A stretch of 64,000 nt of DNA, taken from assembly GCF_023375815.1 (NCBI RefSeq), contig NZ_CP067412.1, positions 1,550,001 through 1,614,000 on the forward strand, in the 5' to 3' direction. This DNA is from Pseudomonas sp. HS6 (GTDB taxonomy: Bacteria; Pseudomonadota; Gammaproteobacteria; Pseudomonadales; Pseudomonadaceae). The position numbers were made by a program, and so were the translations under genes. Positions 35,036 through 44,066 of this stretch are shown here, piece by piece (position 1 is the stretch's first letter; each line of letters opens with the position of its first letter). The notes under the pieces were generated by a model, which saw only the letters and a program-made list of their open reading frames with translations, was not told the origin of the DNA and searched no databases.

Positions 35036-35989
35036 ATGACTTACGAAGCCTTTCACGATGAACTTCGCGACACCCGCTTGCCGCTGAACAACGGCGCCGG
35101 CTCGATGCCAGCGGTGGGATTCGGCACGCTGTTTCGCGATTTGAGCACCACCACCGAAGCGGTCAAGTGCGCACTGGAAACCGGGTTTCGCCACTTCGAT
35201 TGCGCCGAGCGCTATCGAAACGAAGCGCAGATCGGCGTGGCGTTCCAACAGACCTTCGCCGCCGGCCAGATTCGCCGTGAAGACGTGTTCATCACCACCA
35301 AACTGTGGAACACCAACCACCGTCCCGAGCGCGTAAAACCAGCGTTCGAAGCGAGTTGCCAGCGGCTGCAAGTCGACTACATCGATTGCTACCTGATCCA
35401 CACGCCGTTTGCCTTCCAACCCGGCGACGATCAAGACCCTCGGGATGCCTTCGGGCATGTGATCTACGATGGCGAAACGCGCCTGATCGACACCTGGCGC
35501 GCCCTCGAAAACCTGGTGGATGAAGGACGTTGCAAGTCCATCGGACTCTCGGACATCACTCTCGATGCGCTGAAGGAAATCGTCGCCGCTGCGCGAATCA
35601 AACCTGCCGTGGTGCAGATCGAATCCCACCCGTATCTGCCTGAGTGGGAGATGCTGGAATACTGTAAGGAACACGGCATTATCCTGCTCGCGTTTGCCCC
35701 TTTGGGCCACGGCATGGAACCGAATGTGCTTGAAGATACAGTGCTCACCGCAATCGCCCGGCATGTACAGAAAACCCCTGCGCAAGTGGCGCTGGCCTGG
35801 GCGGTACAGCGTGGTGCGGCGTTTTTGACGACTTCGGCGAACCCGAGCCGGATTCAAGAGAACTTCGATATTTCAACGCTGCCGCATCGGGCGATGCACG
35901 AGATCAAGGAAGAAATTACAACGCGGATTCGCTTCAATTCGGTGGTCGAGACTGGCGTGCCCGGTTTCATCCCCCGTCGCCCGGTCTGA
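35036..35989 (+). CDS. Aldo/keto reductase
   Basis: A 317-residue NADPH-dependent aldo/keto reductase. The catalytic tetrad is visible: Asp and Tyr in FDCAERYRNEAQIG, Lys in ITTKLWN, His in CYLIHTPF. SIGLSDITLDAL and AWAVQRGAAFLTTSANPSRI complete the barrel and cofactor loop. It is 18 bp after the efflux channel gene with an AGGAG-like RBS, so probably belongs to the TetR-controlled operon, perhaps reducing a toxic carbonyl. Its last bases lie in a 167-bp duplicated block. Confidence 0.88.
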   Translation: MTYEAFHDELRDTRLPLNNGAGSMPAVGFGTLFRDLSTTTEAVKCALETGFRHFDCAERYRNEAQIGVAFQQTFAAGQIRREDVFITTKLWNTNHRPERVKPAFEASCQRLQVDYIDCYLIHTPFAFQPGDDQDPRDAFGHVIYDGETRLIDTWRALENLVDEGRCKSIGLSDITLDALKEIVAAARIKPAVVQIESHPYLPEWEMLEYCKEHGIILLAFAPLGHGMEPNVLEDTVLTAIARHVQKTPAQVALAWAVQRGAAFLTTSANPSRIQENFDISTLPHRAMHEIKEEITTRIRFNSVVETGVPGFIPRRPV

Positions 35990-36330
35990 GAATTGTGCTG
36001 TGACGTAGATCGAAGCCCTCACCCCCCGCCCTCTCCCGGGGGGAGAGGGAGCCTGGTTTTCGTGCTTTTCAAATCCCGAGTTCGACTCGAAATTTCAGGT
36101 CGAAGTAACTCATCAGTACAACTCGGTCGGTCCCTTTGCGCTGCCGTTCGGTCTGAGAGTTGTGCTGTGGCGTAGATCGAAGCCCTCACCCCCCGCCCTC
36201 TCCCGGGGGGAGAGGGAGCCTGATCTCCATGATTTTCAAATCCCGAGTTCGACTCGAGATTTCAGGTCGATGTAACTCATCAGAACAACTCGGTCTGTCC
36301 CCTCTCCCCTTGGGAGAGGGTTAGGGTGAG
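35983..36330. repeat. 167-bp tandem duplication with hairpins after the aldo/keto reductase gene
   Basis: The block from GGTCTGAG at 35983 recurs 167 bp later at 36150, with few mismatches through the GTAGATCGAAGCCCTCACCC core and on to CAACTCGGTC. Each copy carries a CCCTCTCCC / GGGAGAGGG hairpin (near 36030 and 36197), and a third such hairpin follows at 36299-36321. The first copy includes the reductase stop codon. The stretch 35990-36418 holds no gene; the hairpins probably act as terminators. Confidence 0.8.
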
Positions 36331-36418
36331 GGCTGCTTCTGAAGTGGAATACCATTGACCAACCCCCACAAACCCCACGCCCTATAATCCACCCCAACTC
36401 CTTCAAGGCGAAAACCCG

Positions 36419-37354
36419 ATGGACGTCTTCCAGACCATGCGCTTCTTCATCGCTGTCGCCCAAAGCGGCAGTTTTACCGCCGCTGCCGAGTTGCTGGACA
36501 CCAACACCACCAACGTTTCCAAAGCCGTTTCCGCCCTCGAAGCCCGTCTGCACACACGCTTGATCAACCGCACCACCCGCCGCCTGGCCTTGACCGAAGC
36601 GGGCGTGCGCTATCTGGAGCGTTGCGAAAAAATCCTCGATGACCTACGCGAAGCCGACGAAGAAGCCGGCACCGCCCAGACCCTGCCCGTCGGCCGCTTG
36701 AAGATTCACACCATGTCGGCCATCGGCAACCACTACGTAATCGACGCGATTGCCCGCTATCGCGAGATTCACCCCACGGTGATGTTCGACCTGAGCCTGA
36801 CCAACCGCGTGCCGGATCTGCTTGAAGAAGGCTTCGACATGTCCATCGTGCTGGCCCGTGATCTACCGGATTCCGGTTTCGTCGCCCAGCGCCTGGGCAT
36901 CACCTACAGCATCCTCTGTGCCTCACCCGCCTACGTGGCAAAACGCGGTCTGCCCAAGACACCCGGCGAACTCTGCGAACACGAGTGCCTGCGGATCGTC
37001 AACACGGTGATGCCGGTGGAGAACTGGACTTTCGAAGGGCCTGAGGGCATGGAAACCATCACCATTCCCCTGTCGCCGTTCCACATCAACACTGCCGACG
37101 GCATGACCATCGCGATAAAGAAAGGCATGGGAATAGGCATTCAACCGATTGCATCGGCCGTGGATGGCTTGAGGGCGGGAACCCTGGTGCGAGTGTTGCC
37201 GGAGTACCGGCTGGAGGAGTTGAACCTGTTCGCGATCTATCCGTCGCGCAAGTTCGTCGATGCGAAAATCAAGACGTGGGTGGAGTTTTTGAAGCAGTCG
37301 ATCCCGCAGCTGCTGGCATCGGATGAAGAGGTCGTCGGAGCAAAACGAGCCTGA
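36419..37354 (+). CDS. LysR-family regulator
   Basis: A 311-residue LysR regulator: HTH near 18-37 (SFTAAAELLDTNTTNVSKAV), NRTTRRLALTEAG, and the effector domain with VARDLPDSG-like VLARDLPDSGFVAQRLG and MTIAIKKGMGIGIQPIA. It stands alone downstream of the duplicated block. Its target cannot be read; the nearest divergent partner would be the aldo/keto reductase, which is on the same strand. Confidence 0.85.
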   Translation: MDVFQTMRFFIAVAQSGSFTAAAELLDTNTTNVSKAVSALEARLHTRLINRTTRRLALTEAGVRYLERCEKILDDLREADEEAGTAQTLPVGRLKIHTMSAIGNHYVIDAIARYREIHPTVMFDLSLTNRVPDLLEEGFDMSIVLARDLPDSGFVAQRLGITYSILCASPAYVAKRGLPKTPGELCEHECLRIVNTVMPVENWTFEGPEGMETITIPLSPFHINTADGMTIAIKKGMGIGIQPIASAVDGLRAGTLVRVLPEYRLEELNLFAIYPSRKFVDAKIKTWVEFLKQSIPQLLASDEEVVGAKRA

Positions 37355-37399
37355 GTGCAGCAGATATGGAGTGTCGACCCTCCATCGCCTGCACCGGAC

Positions 37400-37660
37400 T
37401 CAACCGTTGGAACAGCCGGTGCCCATCACTTGATACTGCAGGACGTGTTGTTCACCGTAGGAATCTTCGTAGGTCATCTGAACCGGCGACGGCGCACATT
37501 CATTGGCCGGTTCGGTGATCGAGATGACATGTGCGATGTCCAGTCTGGTCGCAGAACTGTAGGTCTCGACCGCAGTGTTATTGGCCTCGGCGGTGTCCGC
37601 ATAGGCGTGTGCGCCAAAGCTGCCAAGCATTAAAACCAGCGCGATTTTCTTGAAGTTCAT
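37400..37660 (-). CDS. DUF2790 family exported protein
   Basis: An 86-residue secreted protein of a family frequent in Pseudomonas. The signal peptide (KKIALVLMLGSFGAHAYA, ~20 residues) is followed by the signature RLDIAHVISITEPANECAP and PVQMTYEDSYGEQHVLQYQVMG, ending TGCSNG with two cysteines likely paired. The ATG at 37660 has GGTGA upstream; a GTG at 37669 is an alternative. Function unknown; relatives respond to copper or stress in some strains, which I cannot test here. Confidence 0.85.
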   Translation of the reverse strand: MNFKKIALVLMLGSFGAHAYADTAEANNTAVETYSSATRLDIAHVISITEPANECAPSPVQMTYEDSYGEQHVLQYQVMGTGCSNG

Positions 37661-37798
37661 GATGTTCACCGTCTCGTTGAGGACCGTGTTTGTTCACGGG
37701 TTGAAGACGATGCTAAGGGCTGGAGCGATGCTGAAAAATCGGCAGGTTGGACAAACACTGTTGCTGGAATTTGTATGAATGTCTCCTGCCTCAGCGCG

Positions 37799-38698
37799 TT
37801 ACTTGAACACCGGCACAGCAGCCGATCCATCCGACTGCTTGAGATACTCACGCAACCGCCCGCCGATTTCCGCGATCTTCGCCTCTCCCTCACGCAGCGC
37901 ATGCGGGTTGGTGTGCACGGAGTAGTTTCCCAGCGCCAGGTCATAGGGATGTGGTTGCGCCGAGCCGATCACGAACACCGTGCCTTCACGCATAGCCTTC
38001 AGCGTCACGGCGCCGCTGCCAGGTTCGAAGACCGCCATTTCGCCCGCGCTGACCAGGTCCGGCGCCGCCAGCAATCCACGGCTGACACTCAGCCACAAGG
38101 ACTCGTGACCTCCAGGCGGCGTGTACGTCCAGGATTCCCCGGCGCCCAACGTGACCAACAAGTAATTCATTCCCGCAGGCGCCCGAACCGGGCTCTGGAC
38201 ACCTTGGTGCCTGCCCAGAATCACTCGCGCCGGCCCCACTTCAGGCATCGCGCCGGACTCCAGGTATTGGCTGTCGACACTGGCGTTTTCCAGCTCTGGA
38301 GGCAGCGCCACCCACAGTTGAAAGCCCTGAATCCGCTGTGAGGTGCCGACCGACATTTCCTTGCCGTGCCAGACCCCACCGCCCGCCCGCATCCACTCGA
38401 CACCACCGTAATCAATCATTCCCTTGCCCGATTCGGCGTCCTCGAAGCGCAAGTTGCCTTCGGTAATCACCGTGACCGTGGCGATCCCCGAATGCGGATG
38501 CATCGGCATGCCGTGAATGAACGAGGCCTCACCTTCAAACAGATCGAGGAACACGAACGGCTTGATCAGATGGCCCAGATCAGATGGGCTCATCAGCCGG
38601 ACGATCGAGCCGTGCCCGCTGCCGCTGGTGCGGTAGCGAATGGCTCGCAGGTTTTGAGTTTCACGGGTATAGCCAGAAAGTTGTTGCTGAACGGTCAT
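37799..38698 (-). CDS. Pirin family protein
   Basis: A 299-residue bicupin. The N-terminal pirin metal site is FLDLFEGEASFIHGMPMHPHSGIATVTVI (His/His/Glu cluster) with MRAGGGVWHGKE. The C-terminal domain continues from VQSPVRAPAGMNYLLV to the C-terminus. Some bacterial pirins have quercetinase activity or bind regulators; the role here is unknown. I start at 38698 (MTVQQQLSGYTRE), as the longer frame to 38773 runs into a terminator. A DoxX gene lies upstream on the same strand. Confidence 0.88.
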   Translation of the reverse strand: MTVQQQLSGYTRETQNLRAIRYRTSGSGHGSIVRLMSPSDLGHLIKPFVFLDLFEGEASFIHGMPMHPHSGIATVTVITEGNLRFEDAESGKGMIDYGGVEWMRAGGGVWHGKEMSVGTSQRIQGFQLWVALPPELENASVDSQYLESGAMPEVGPARVILGRHQGVQSPVRAPAGMNYLLVTLGAGESWTYTPPGGHESLWLSVSRGLLAAPDLVSAGEMAVFEPGSGAVTLKAMREGTVFVIGSAQPHPYDLALGNYSVHTNPHALREGEAKIAEIGGRLREYLKQSDGSAAVPVFK

Positions 38699-38746
38699 GA
38701 TGATTACTCGATTGTGTCGCGGGGTGCGGCCAACAAAAAATGCTGA

Positions 38747-38779
38747 AGCGCGGTGAAGGAACCTGTCCTTCACCGCGCT
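38747..38779 (-). terminator. Rho-independent terminator of the DoxX gene
   Basis: A perfect 14-bp stem (AGCGCGGTGAAGGA / TCCTTCACCGCGCT) with a 5-base loop lies 6 bp past the DoxX stop and is followed by a T-run (six T) on the minus strand. It separates DoxX from the pirin gene. Confidence 0.92.
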
Positions 38780-38785
38780 CGGGTA

Positions 38786-39226
38786 TCAACCGCGACGAGC
38801 GTCGAGGCTGAAGCGGCCGGCGCCGAAGGCCACGACCTGCAACAGGCCTCCGGCCATGGCGATGTTCTTGAAGAAGTGGATGAACTGGTTCTGGTCAGCC
38901 AGCGCACTGTGGAAGGCCAGCGCGGTAAACACGCTGAAAGCGGCCAGTACAGCGGCGACGGTGCGGGTACGGTATCCGGCGATCAGCGCCAGACCACCAC
39001 CAACTTCGACGATGATCGCCACTGCCAGCGCCACTTGTGGCAGCGGCAGACCGACAGAGCCGATGTAACCGATCATCATGGCCGGAGCGGCGAGTTTGGA
39101 AAAACCGGAGAGAATGAAAATCACGCTGAGCAATACGCGGCCGATCAAGGCAGCCGAAGCTTGTTTAGTGTCGGAAGCGTTCTGTTCAGTAGCCTTTGTT
39201 TGAGCGATGTTTGCAGAAGTAGCCAT
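38786..39226 (-). CDS. DoxX family membrane protein
   Basis: A 146-residue protein with four helices after a ~25-residue soluble N-terminus. LIGRVLLSVIFILSGFSKL, MMIGYIGSVGLPLPQ and EVGGGLALIAGYRTR are the family signature. DoxX proteins are often induced by redox or electrophile stress and travel with pirins, as here. It is divergent from a LysR gene at 39402, the probable regulator. Confidence 0.88.
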   Translation of the reverse strand: MATSANIAQTKATEQNASDTKQASAALIGRVLLSVIFILSGFSKLAAPAMMIGYIGSVGLPLPQVALAVAIIVEVGGGLALIAGYRTRTVAAVLAAFSVFTALAFHSALADQNQFIHFFKNIAMAGGLLQVVAFGAGRFSLDARRG

Positions 39227-39401
39227 GGGAGTATTTCCTTCAATGGGGTCCGGTTCGACCTGAACCGTCCGGATGAAGAAATGTTGCGCCTCGACAGCTC
39301 ATCTGAATAGCCGACTAATTTAGATCATTACGTTCGACAAAATAGGTAAGCTGCCGACTCTAGTCCAAACGCGGGCTCAATGGCGATTCGAGGAAACAGG
39401 C

Positions 39402-40304
39402 ATGATCTCCGATCCAGGCACACCGACACTCGATCAACTGCGCGTATTCCTGACGGTCGTTGAAGTTGGCAGTTTTGCAGCCGCTGCACGCAAGCTTCAC
39501 CGCGCGACGTCGGTCATCAGCTACTCGATCGCCAACCTGGAGACGCAATTGGGCGTGACCCTGTTCGATCGCGAGACCACCCGCAAGCCGCAACTGACTG
39601 ACGCCGGCCGTACTGTGCTGGCCGAAGCCCGGACCATTGCCAACGGCGTGCACGGCTTGCGCGCCAAGGTCAAAGGCCTGCTTCAGGGGCTGGAAGCCGA
39701 AGTGCATGTGGTGCTCGATGTGATGCTGCCTGCCGAGCGCGTAGTCGATGCGCTGAAATCCTTTCGGGAAGAATTCCCCACCGTCGCCTTGCACCTGCAC
39801 ATGGAAGCACTCGGTGCCGTGACCGAACGGGTGATCAATCGCGGCGCGGTGGTCGGCGTCAGCGGGCCGATGAACGACGGCATCAACGGCATCGAAAGAA
39901 TCGGCATCGGCAGCGTCGAGCTGATTCCGGTGGCGGCGCCGAATCATCCGCTGGCCTCAGGCGAAACCAACGTTCCGGGTGCCGGGCGCGAGCACACGCA
40001 ACTGGTGCTGTCCGACCGCTCGCGACTGACTCAGGACAAGGAGTTCGCCGTGCTGAGCAACCGCACCTGGCGCCTGGCGGACCTGGGCGCCAAACACATG
40101 TTGCTGCGTGAAGGCATCGGCTGGGGGAACATGCCGAGGCCGATGATTCAGGAGGATCTGGACAACGGCCGACTGGTACAACTGAATTTGTCGGAGTACG
40201 CCAGCGGGCAATACACCTTCGACGCCATCTACCGCACCGATGTGCCACCGGGCCCTGCGGCGCGGTGGCTGATCGAACGTTTCGTGCAACAAAGCACCGC
40301 GTAG
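39402..40304 (+). CDS. LysR-family regulator
   Basis: A 300-residue LysR regulator: HTH near 24-43 (SFAAAARKLHRATSVISYSI), FDRETTRKPQLTDAGR, and a complete effector domain (DGINGIERIGIGSVELIPVAAPNHPLA). It is divergent from the DoxX gene and 20 bp upstream of the oxidoreductase gene, so either could be its target. The gap to DoxX holds an AT-rich TTAGATCATTACG segment that may be the operator. Confidence 0.86.
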   Translation: MISDPGTPTLDQLRVFLTVVEVGSFAAAARKLHRATSVISYSIANLETQLGVTLFDRETTRKPQLTDAGRTVLAEARTIANGVHGLRAKVKGLLQGLEAEVHVVLDVMLPAERVVDALKSFREEFPTVALHLHMEALGAVTERVINRGAVVGVSGPMNDGINGIERIGIGSVELIPVAAPNHPLASGETNVPGAGREHTQLVLSDRSRLTQDKEFAVLSNRTWRLADLGAKHMLLREGIGWGNMPRPMIQEDLDNGRLVQLNLSEYASGQYTFDAIYRTDVPPGPAARWLIERFVQQSTA

Positions 40305-40324
40305 CCAGAAAAATGGAGATTGAA

Positions 40325-41396
40325 ATGGGAACAGGGACTGTTAAACGTGTCGTGGTCGTAGGTGCCGGCATCGTCGGCGCGTCTGTTGCGTATCACCTGG
40401 CCTGCAAGGGCGCGGAGGTGACCGTGGTCGAAGCTGGAGATATCGCAAGCGGTGTGACCGGGCGCTCGTTTGCATGGATCAACACCTCACACAGCGGGCC
40501 TGATCCTGTCGCACAAATTCGTGGGGCAGCCATTCAGGAATACCGTCGACTCGAAGCACAGTTGCCCGGGCTGGAGATTCGATGGACCGGTTCCCTGTCA
40601 TACGGCGCGGGGTCGGATAACGGGCTGCCAGCCGCCAATCCCCCCCTCCACGACACAGCTGTCTCAGCCGCAAGTGCTCGAACTTGAGCCCAATCTCAGG
40701 CGTCCCCCGCAACAGGCTTTTTACGATTGCGAAGAGGGTGCACTGGACGCCGTACAAGCCACCCACGCATTGATCGCAGGTGCCCAGACACTTGGCGCAA
40801 AAGTGCTTACGCAAACCAGAGTGCTCGGTTTGACTACCCGCGACGCCAGGGTGACAGGCATCGAGACCGCGATGAGTATCATCGAGTGCGACGTGGTCAT
40901 ACTGGCCGCCGGGACCGGTATCACGCAACTGACGCAGAGCCTGAACCTGCCCCTTCCAATCGAGGCCTCCCCCGCCATTTTCATCCGCTACCGGATGCAA
41001 CCCGATCGGGTGAACACGCTGATTTCCAGTCCTGAAATGGAAGTGAGACAAGACTCGGTAGGGGTTTTGCTGGCGGCGGAGGACTATCTGGACGACGCCC
41101 TGGAAAACCGCCCTGAAGCAATAGCGCTACGAACCGCAGCTGCCATCCAGAACGAATTGAGCGGGATCATTTCCATCGAACCGGAATCGGCGTGTGTCGG
41201 GCTCAGACCCATTGCTGCGGACGGCATACCCGTGATCGGCTATCTCCCCGAAGCCGATGGCGTCTACGTCTGCACGATGCATCCGGGCGTGACGCTGGCG
41301 GCGGTTGTGGGTCGTCTGGCCAGTGAGGAAATCATCGAAGGAGAGGACTCCTCTGCGTTGAGCGCGTGCCGTCCGGATCGATTTTTTCAGACGTGA
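40325..41396 (+). pseudogene. DadA-like FAD-dependent amine oxidoreductase, frameshifted at a C7 tract
   Basis: A D-amino-acid-dehydrogenase/glycine-oxidase type flavoprotein. The N-terminus has the FAD motif VVVVGAGIVGASVAYHLA with GGAG upstream of ATG 40325. The frame reads to AANP and then stops at 40687. A second frame resumes as STTQLSQPQVLELEPNLRR and runs to 41396 with VILAAGTGITQ and IVGYLPEADGV-like PVIGYLPEADGVYVC. The switch is at seven C (40640-40646); six C would restore one ~356-residue protein. It is either a null allele, a reversible slippage site or a sequencing error. Confidence 0.85.
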
Positions 41397-41483
41397 GAAC
41401 GCTGGCGGCTGTCGAATAATCCGCAACGGTCATCCGCAACCCATGTTGACGAGCGGTCATCCGAGTGTTCAGATGCCGCCCTG

Positions 41484-41664
41484 TTTCAGGTGTCCCATGC
41501 CGCCGTGCATGGGGTGAAACGGGAAACCGGTACGTTCTTTTTGAACAAGTCCGGTGCTGCCCCCGCAACGGTAGGCGCGTGATGCTTTCGATACACCACT
41601 GTGGCCAGAAGGCCATGGGAAGGTGAAAGCGTCCATACGCGCGAGCCCGGAGACCGGCCTGAAA
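41484..41664 (+). ncRNA. Cobalamin riboswitch
   Basis: Core elements are in order: GGTGAAACGGGAAACCGGT (41513-41531), CCGGTGCTGCCCCCGCAACG (41551-41570), the B12-box-like CCACTG, GGGAAGGTGAAAGCG (41617-41631) and GAGCCCGGAGACCGGCC (41643-41659). P1 can form from TTTCAGG (41484-41490) with CCTGAAA (41658-41664). It lies 105 bp before btuB and should reduce btuB expression when adenosylcobalamin is plentiful. Confidence 0.93.
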
Positions 41665-41769
41665 TGTCTGTTTGGCAAAATCCTGCGGTGGGCGGGCATG
41701 GGCCGGTGTCGGCGTGTGCGCGATGCCTTCTCCTGCATGCTCTTCTGCGAAGATCCTTTCGAGAAGACA

Positions 41770-43707
41770 ATGATTCGACCTTTCAACACTCCGGCTCCAT
41801 CCCTGTTGCTTGGCTGTCTGTTCAGCCCCCTGTTGCTGGCGGATGACGCGCCGCTCGAACTCACTCAGCAAATCGTTTCCGCGCCCTCTGTGGAGTCCAC
41901 GACCGTGGCCGACATGGCGCAGTTCGGCAGCAAAGTCGAGATTGTCACCCGCGAGCAGATCGAGCGCGCCGGCCCCAGCGCCGATGTCACCCGCGTTATG
42001 CAAATGTTTATTCCCGGCCTGTACGTCGCGCCGAAAAACGGCCCGTTCGACTACGGCACTTACTCCCTGCTGGGCGGGCGCAACGATGACACGCTGATCC
42101 TGCTCGACGGCGTACGCCTGAACAATCGCCTGTACGGCGGCCTGTATCTGGACACCCTGCCGGCCAATGCCATAGAACGCATCGAAGTGCTCAAGGGAGG
42201 GCAAAGCCTGCTGTTCGGCACTCAGGCCGTGTCCGGCGTGATCAACATCGTCACGCGCAGCCCGCAGTCCCGCAAAGCCTCCGGCGAAGTGAACATGGGC
42301 GTGGACACGTTCGGCGGCACCACCGAGGATGCGCGGGTCGAGAACATCTTCACCAACGGTTTCGGCGACCTGGGCCTGCTGGCGTACGTCAGCCATAACG
42401 TTTCGGACGGTTATCAGCCATTTCGCAATCGCGACATCAAGAACGACAGCGAAAAGAATCGCGCCTACGAAGTCACCACGTTCGGCGGCAAGGCCATTCA
42501 GTCCTTTGGCGACGATGCGCGTATGGAGCTGTTCTACCAATACGCCGACGCCAACCTCGACTTCGCCCGCCCGGTCGACAACCACAAGACCACCAACGAC
42601 CGCATCCAGCAGATCGCCACGGCGACCTTCGAACAGAACATCAACGAGCGCCTGAGCTATTTCGTCAAAGGCCACATCAACGACTGGGACACCCGCTACA
42701 CGCGTATCAACAACACCGCCAATGGCGGCACAAAAACCATCAATCACAACGACTACTGGGGCTTCACCGACTGGGGTGTGCAGGCCGAAGGCAAGGCTGA
42801 ATTACCCGGTGGCCATGTGCTGGTGTTCGGTACGGACAACCAGTGGTTCAAGGGCCAGGACGATGTGCTGATCATCGACAACGACAAGGCCGAAGCCCAC
42901 GCGCTCTACACTCAGTTGCGCCCGCAGATCGACAGCCTGCCCGACTGGCACCCGAGCATCGGCATCCGTCACGAGGCTATGAGCGGCGGCGACAGCGCCA
43001 CGGTCGGCATGCTCACTTCGCTGTACGACCTAAGCGAAAACTGGTCTGTGCGCGGTCAGTACGGCACGGCTTACAAACTGCCGAACGCCGAGCAACTGTT
43101 CGTCAACGAACCGGGCGACGAGTTGGGTAACCGCAACCTGAAACCCGAGAAAAGTCGCAACGCCGAACTCGGCCTCGACTACAAAGGCCTGCTGCTCGAT
43201 CGCGAGTTCAGTGCCAGCGTCACCCTGTTCAAACGCAAGATCGACGACCTGATTACCCTCGACGATATCCAGTGGGTCAACGGCCAGGGACAGATCCAGA
43301 TGCGCGGTTTCGAGGCGGACGCCAAACTCGCGCTCAACGAGCAATGGAGCTTGCAAGCTGACATGACCCGCAACCTCACCGAATCGCGTGCTGGCGTCAC
43401 GCTCAACGATGTGCCGAGCTTTTTCGCCCGCTCGCGCGTCGGCTATGAGTCGGTTGACCAGATGTGGGGCGCCGGCGGTGCGATCCGCTACATCCGCGAT
43501 GTGATCAGCTCGAAACAGGTCGAGTACGGCCATTACTCGGTGGTGGATGCCGACGCCTATCGTTACCTCGACAGCGCCCATCAGCACCGGGTGAGCCTGC
43601 TGGTGGAAAACCTGTTCGACCGCGATTACGTCACCAGCCGTTCGAACAACGTCGACAACCTCGGGCGGCCGTTCACCTCCGAAGTGCGCTACACGTACCG
43701 ATTCTGA
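41770..43707 (+). CDS. btuB: TonB-dependent vitamin B12 receptor (BtuB)
   Basis: A 645-residue TonB-dependent outer-membrane receptor for cobalamin. The signal peptide is SLLLGCLFSPLLLA-DD. The plug has VTREQIERAGPSADVTRVMQ, SLLGGRNDDTLILLDGVRLNN and IERIEVLKGGQSLLFGTQAVSG; the barrel ends VRYTYRF with a terminal Phe. The B12 riboswitch directly upstream fixes the substrate. I start at ATG 41770; a longer frame from 41623 overlaps the riboswitch. The stop overlaps the ferredoxin start (TGATG). Confidence 0.93.
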   Translation: MIRPFNTPAPSLLLGCLFSPLLLADDAPLELTQQIVSAPSVESTTVADMAQFGSKVEIVTREQIERAGPSADVTRVMQMFIPGLYVAPKNGPFDYGTYSLLGGRNDDTLILLDGVRLNNRLYGGLYLDTLPANAIERIEVLKGGQSLLFGTQAVSGVINIVTRSPQSRKASGEVNMGVDTFGGTTEDARVENIFTNGFGDLGLLAYVSHNVSDGYQPFRNRDIKNDSEKNRAYEVTTFGGKAIQSFGDDARMELFYQYADANLDFARPVDNHKTTNDRIQQIATATFEQNINERLSYFVKGHINDWDTRYTRINNTANGGTKTINHNDYWGFTDWGVQAEGKAELPGGHVLVFGTDNQWFKGQDDVLIIDNDKAEAHALYTQLRPQIDSLPDWHPSIGIRHEAMSGGDSATVGMLTSLYDLSENWSVRGQYGTAYKLPNAEQLFVNEPGDELGNRNLKPEKSRNAELGLDYKGLLLDREFSASVTLFKRKIDDLITLDDIQWVNGQGQIQMRGFEADAKLALNEQWSLQADMTRNLTESRAGVTLNDVPSFFARSRVGYESVDQMWGAGGAIRYIRDVISSKQVEYGHYSVVDADAYRYLDSAHQHRVSLLVENLFDRDYVTSRSNNVDNLGRPFTSEVRYTYRF

Positions 43708-44066
43708 TGGCGGAGATCAAAACCATCGACGGCGTCGACACGCACCCGGACTGGTCGCACATCCCCGCCCATGCCCGCCACGTGTTCCTCTGCACCGGCC
43801 CGCGCTGCACCCAGCGCGGCGCCTTGCAGCTATGGAAAACCCTGCGTCGGCACTTGCTGGCACACGACCGCATCGAGACCCCTTGCGGGGTTTTGCTGAC
43901 GCGTACGCACTGTCAGTTTCCGTGCAATCTGGGACCGGTCATGACGGTGTATCCGGAGACCTGCTGGTATGGCGTACGCAGCCACGCGGATGCGCAGCGG
44001 TTAGTCGAGGTGCACCTGGTGGGCGGCGAAGTGGTCGAGGATCTGTTGATCAAGGAGCGCTCGTGA
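43707..44066 (+). CDS. Thioredoxin-like [2Fe-2S] ferredoxin
   Basis: A 119-residue ferredoxin of the thioredoxin-like type (as in NuoE or CbiW). The cluster cysteines are CTGPRC (first two) and CQFPCNLGP (last two), followed by VMTVYPETCWYG. It starts in the btuB stop and its stop overlaps the next gene (GTGA), so it is strictly co-expressed with B12 uptake genes. A role in reducing the cobalt centre or in cobalamin remodelling is inferred from context. Confidence 0.85.
   Translation: MAEIKTIDGVDTHPDWSHIPAHARHVFLCTGPRCTQRGALQLWKTLRRHLLAHDRIETPCGVLLTRTHCQFPCNLGPVMTVYPETCWYGVRSHADAQRLVEVHLVGGEVVEDLLIKERS

Noticed and set aside
41332..42747. A 471-codon minus frame opposite btuB and the riboswitch
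   Set aside because: Antisense to a riboswitch and a textbook TonB-dependent receptor; compositionally a shadow.
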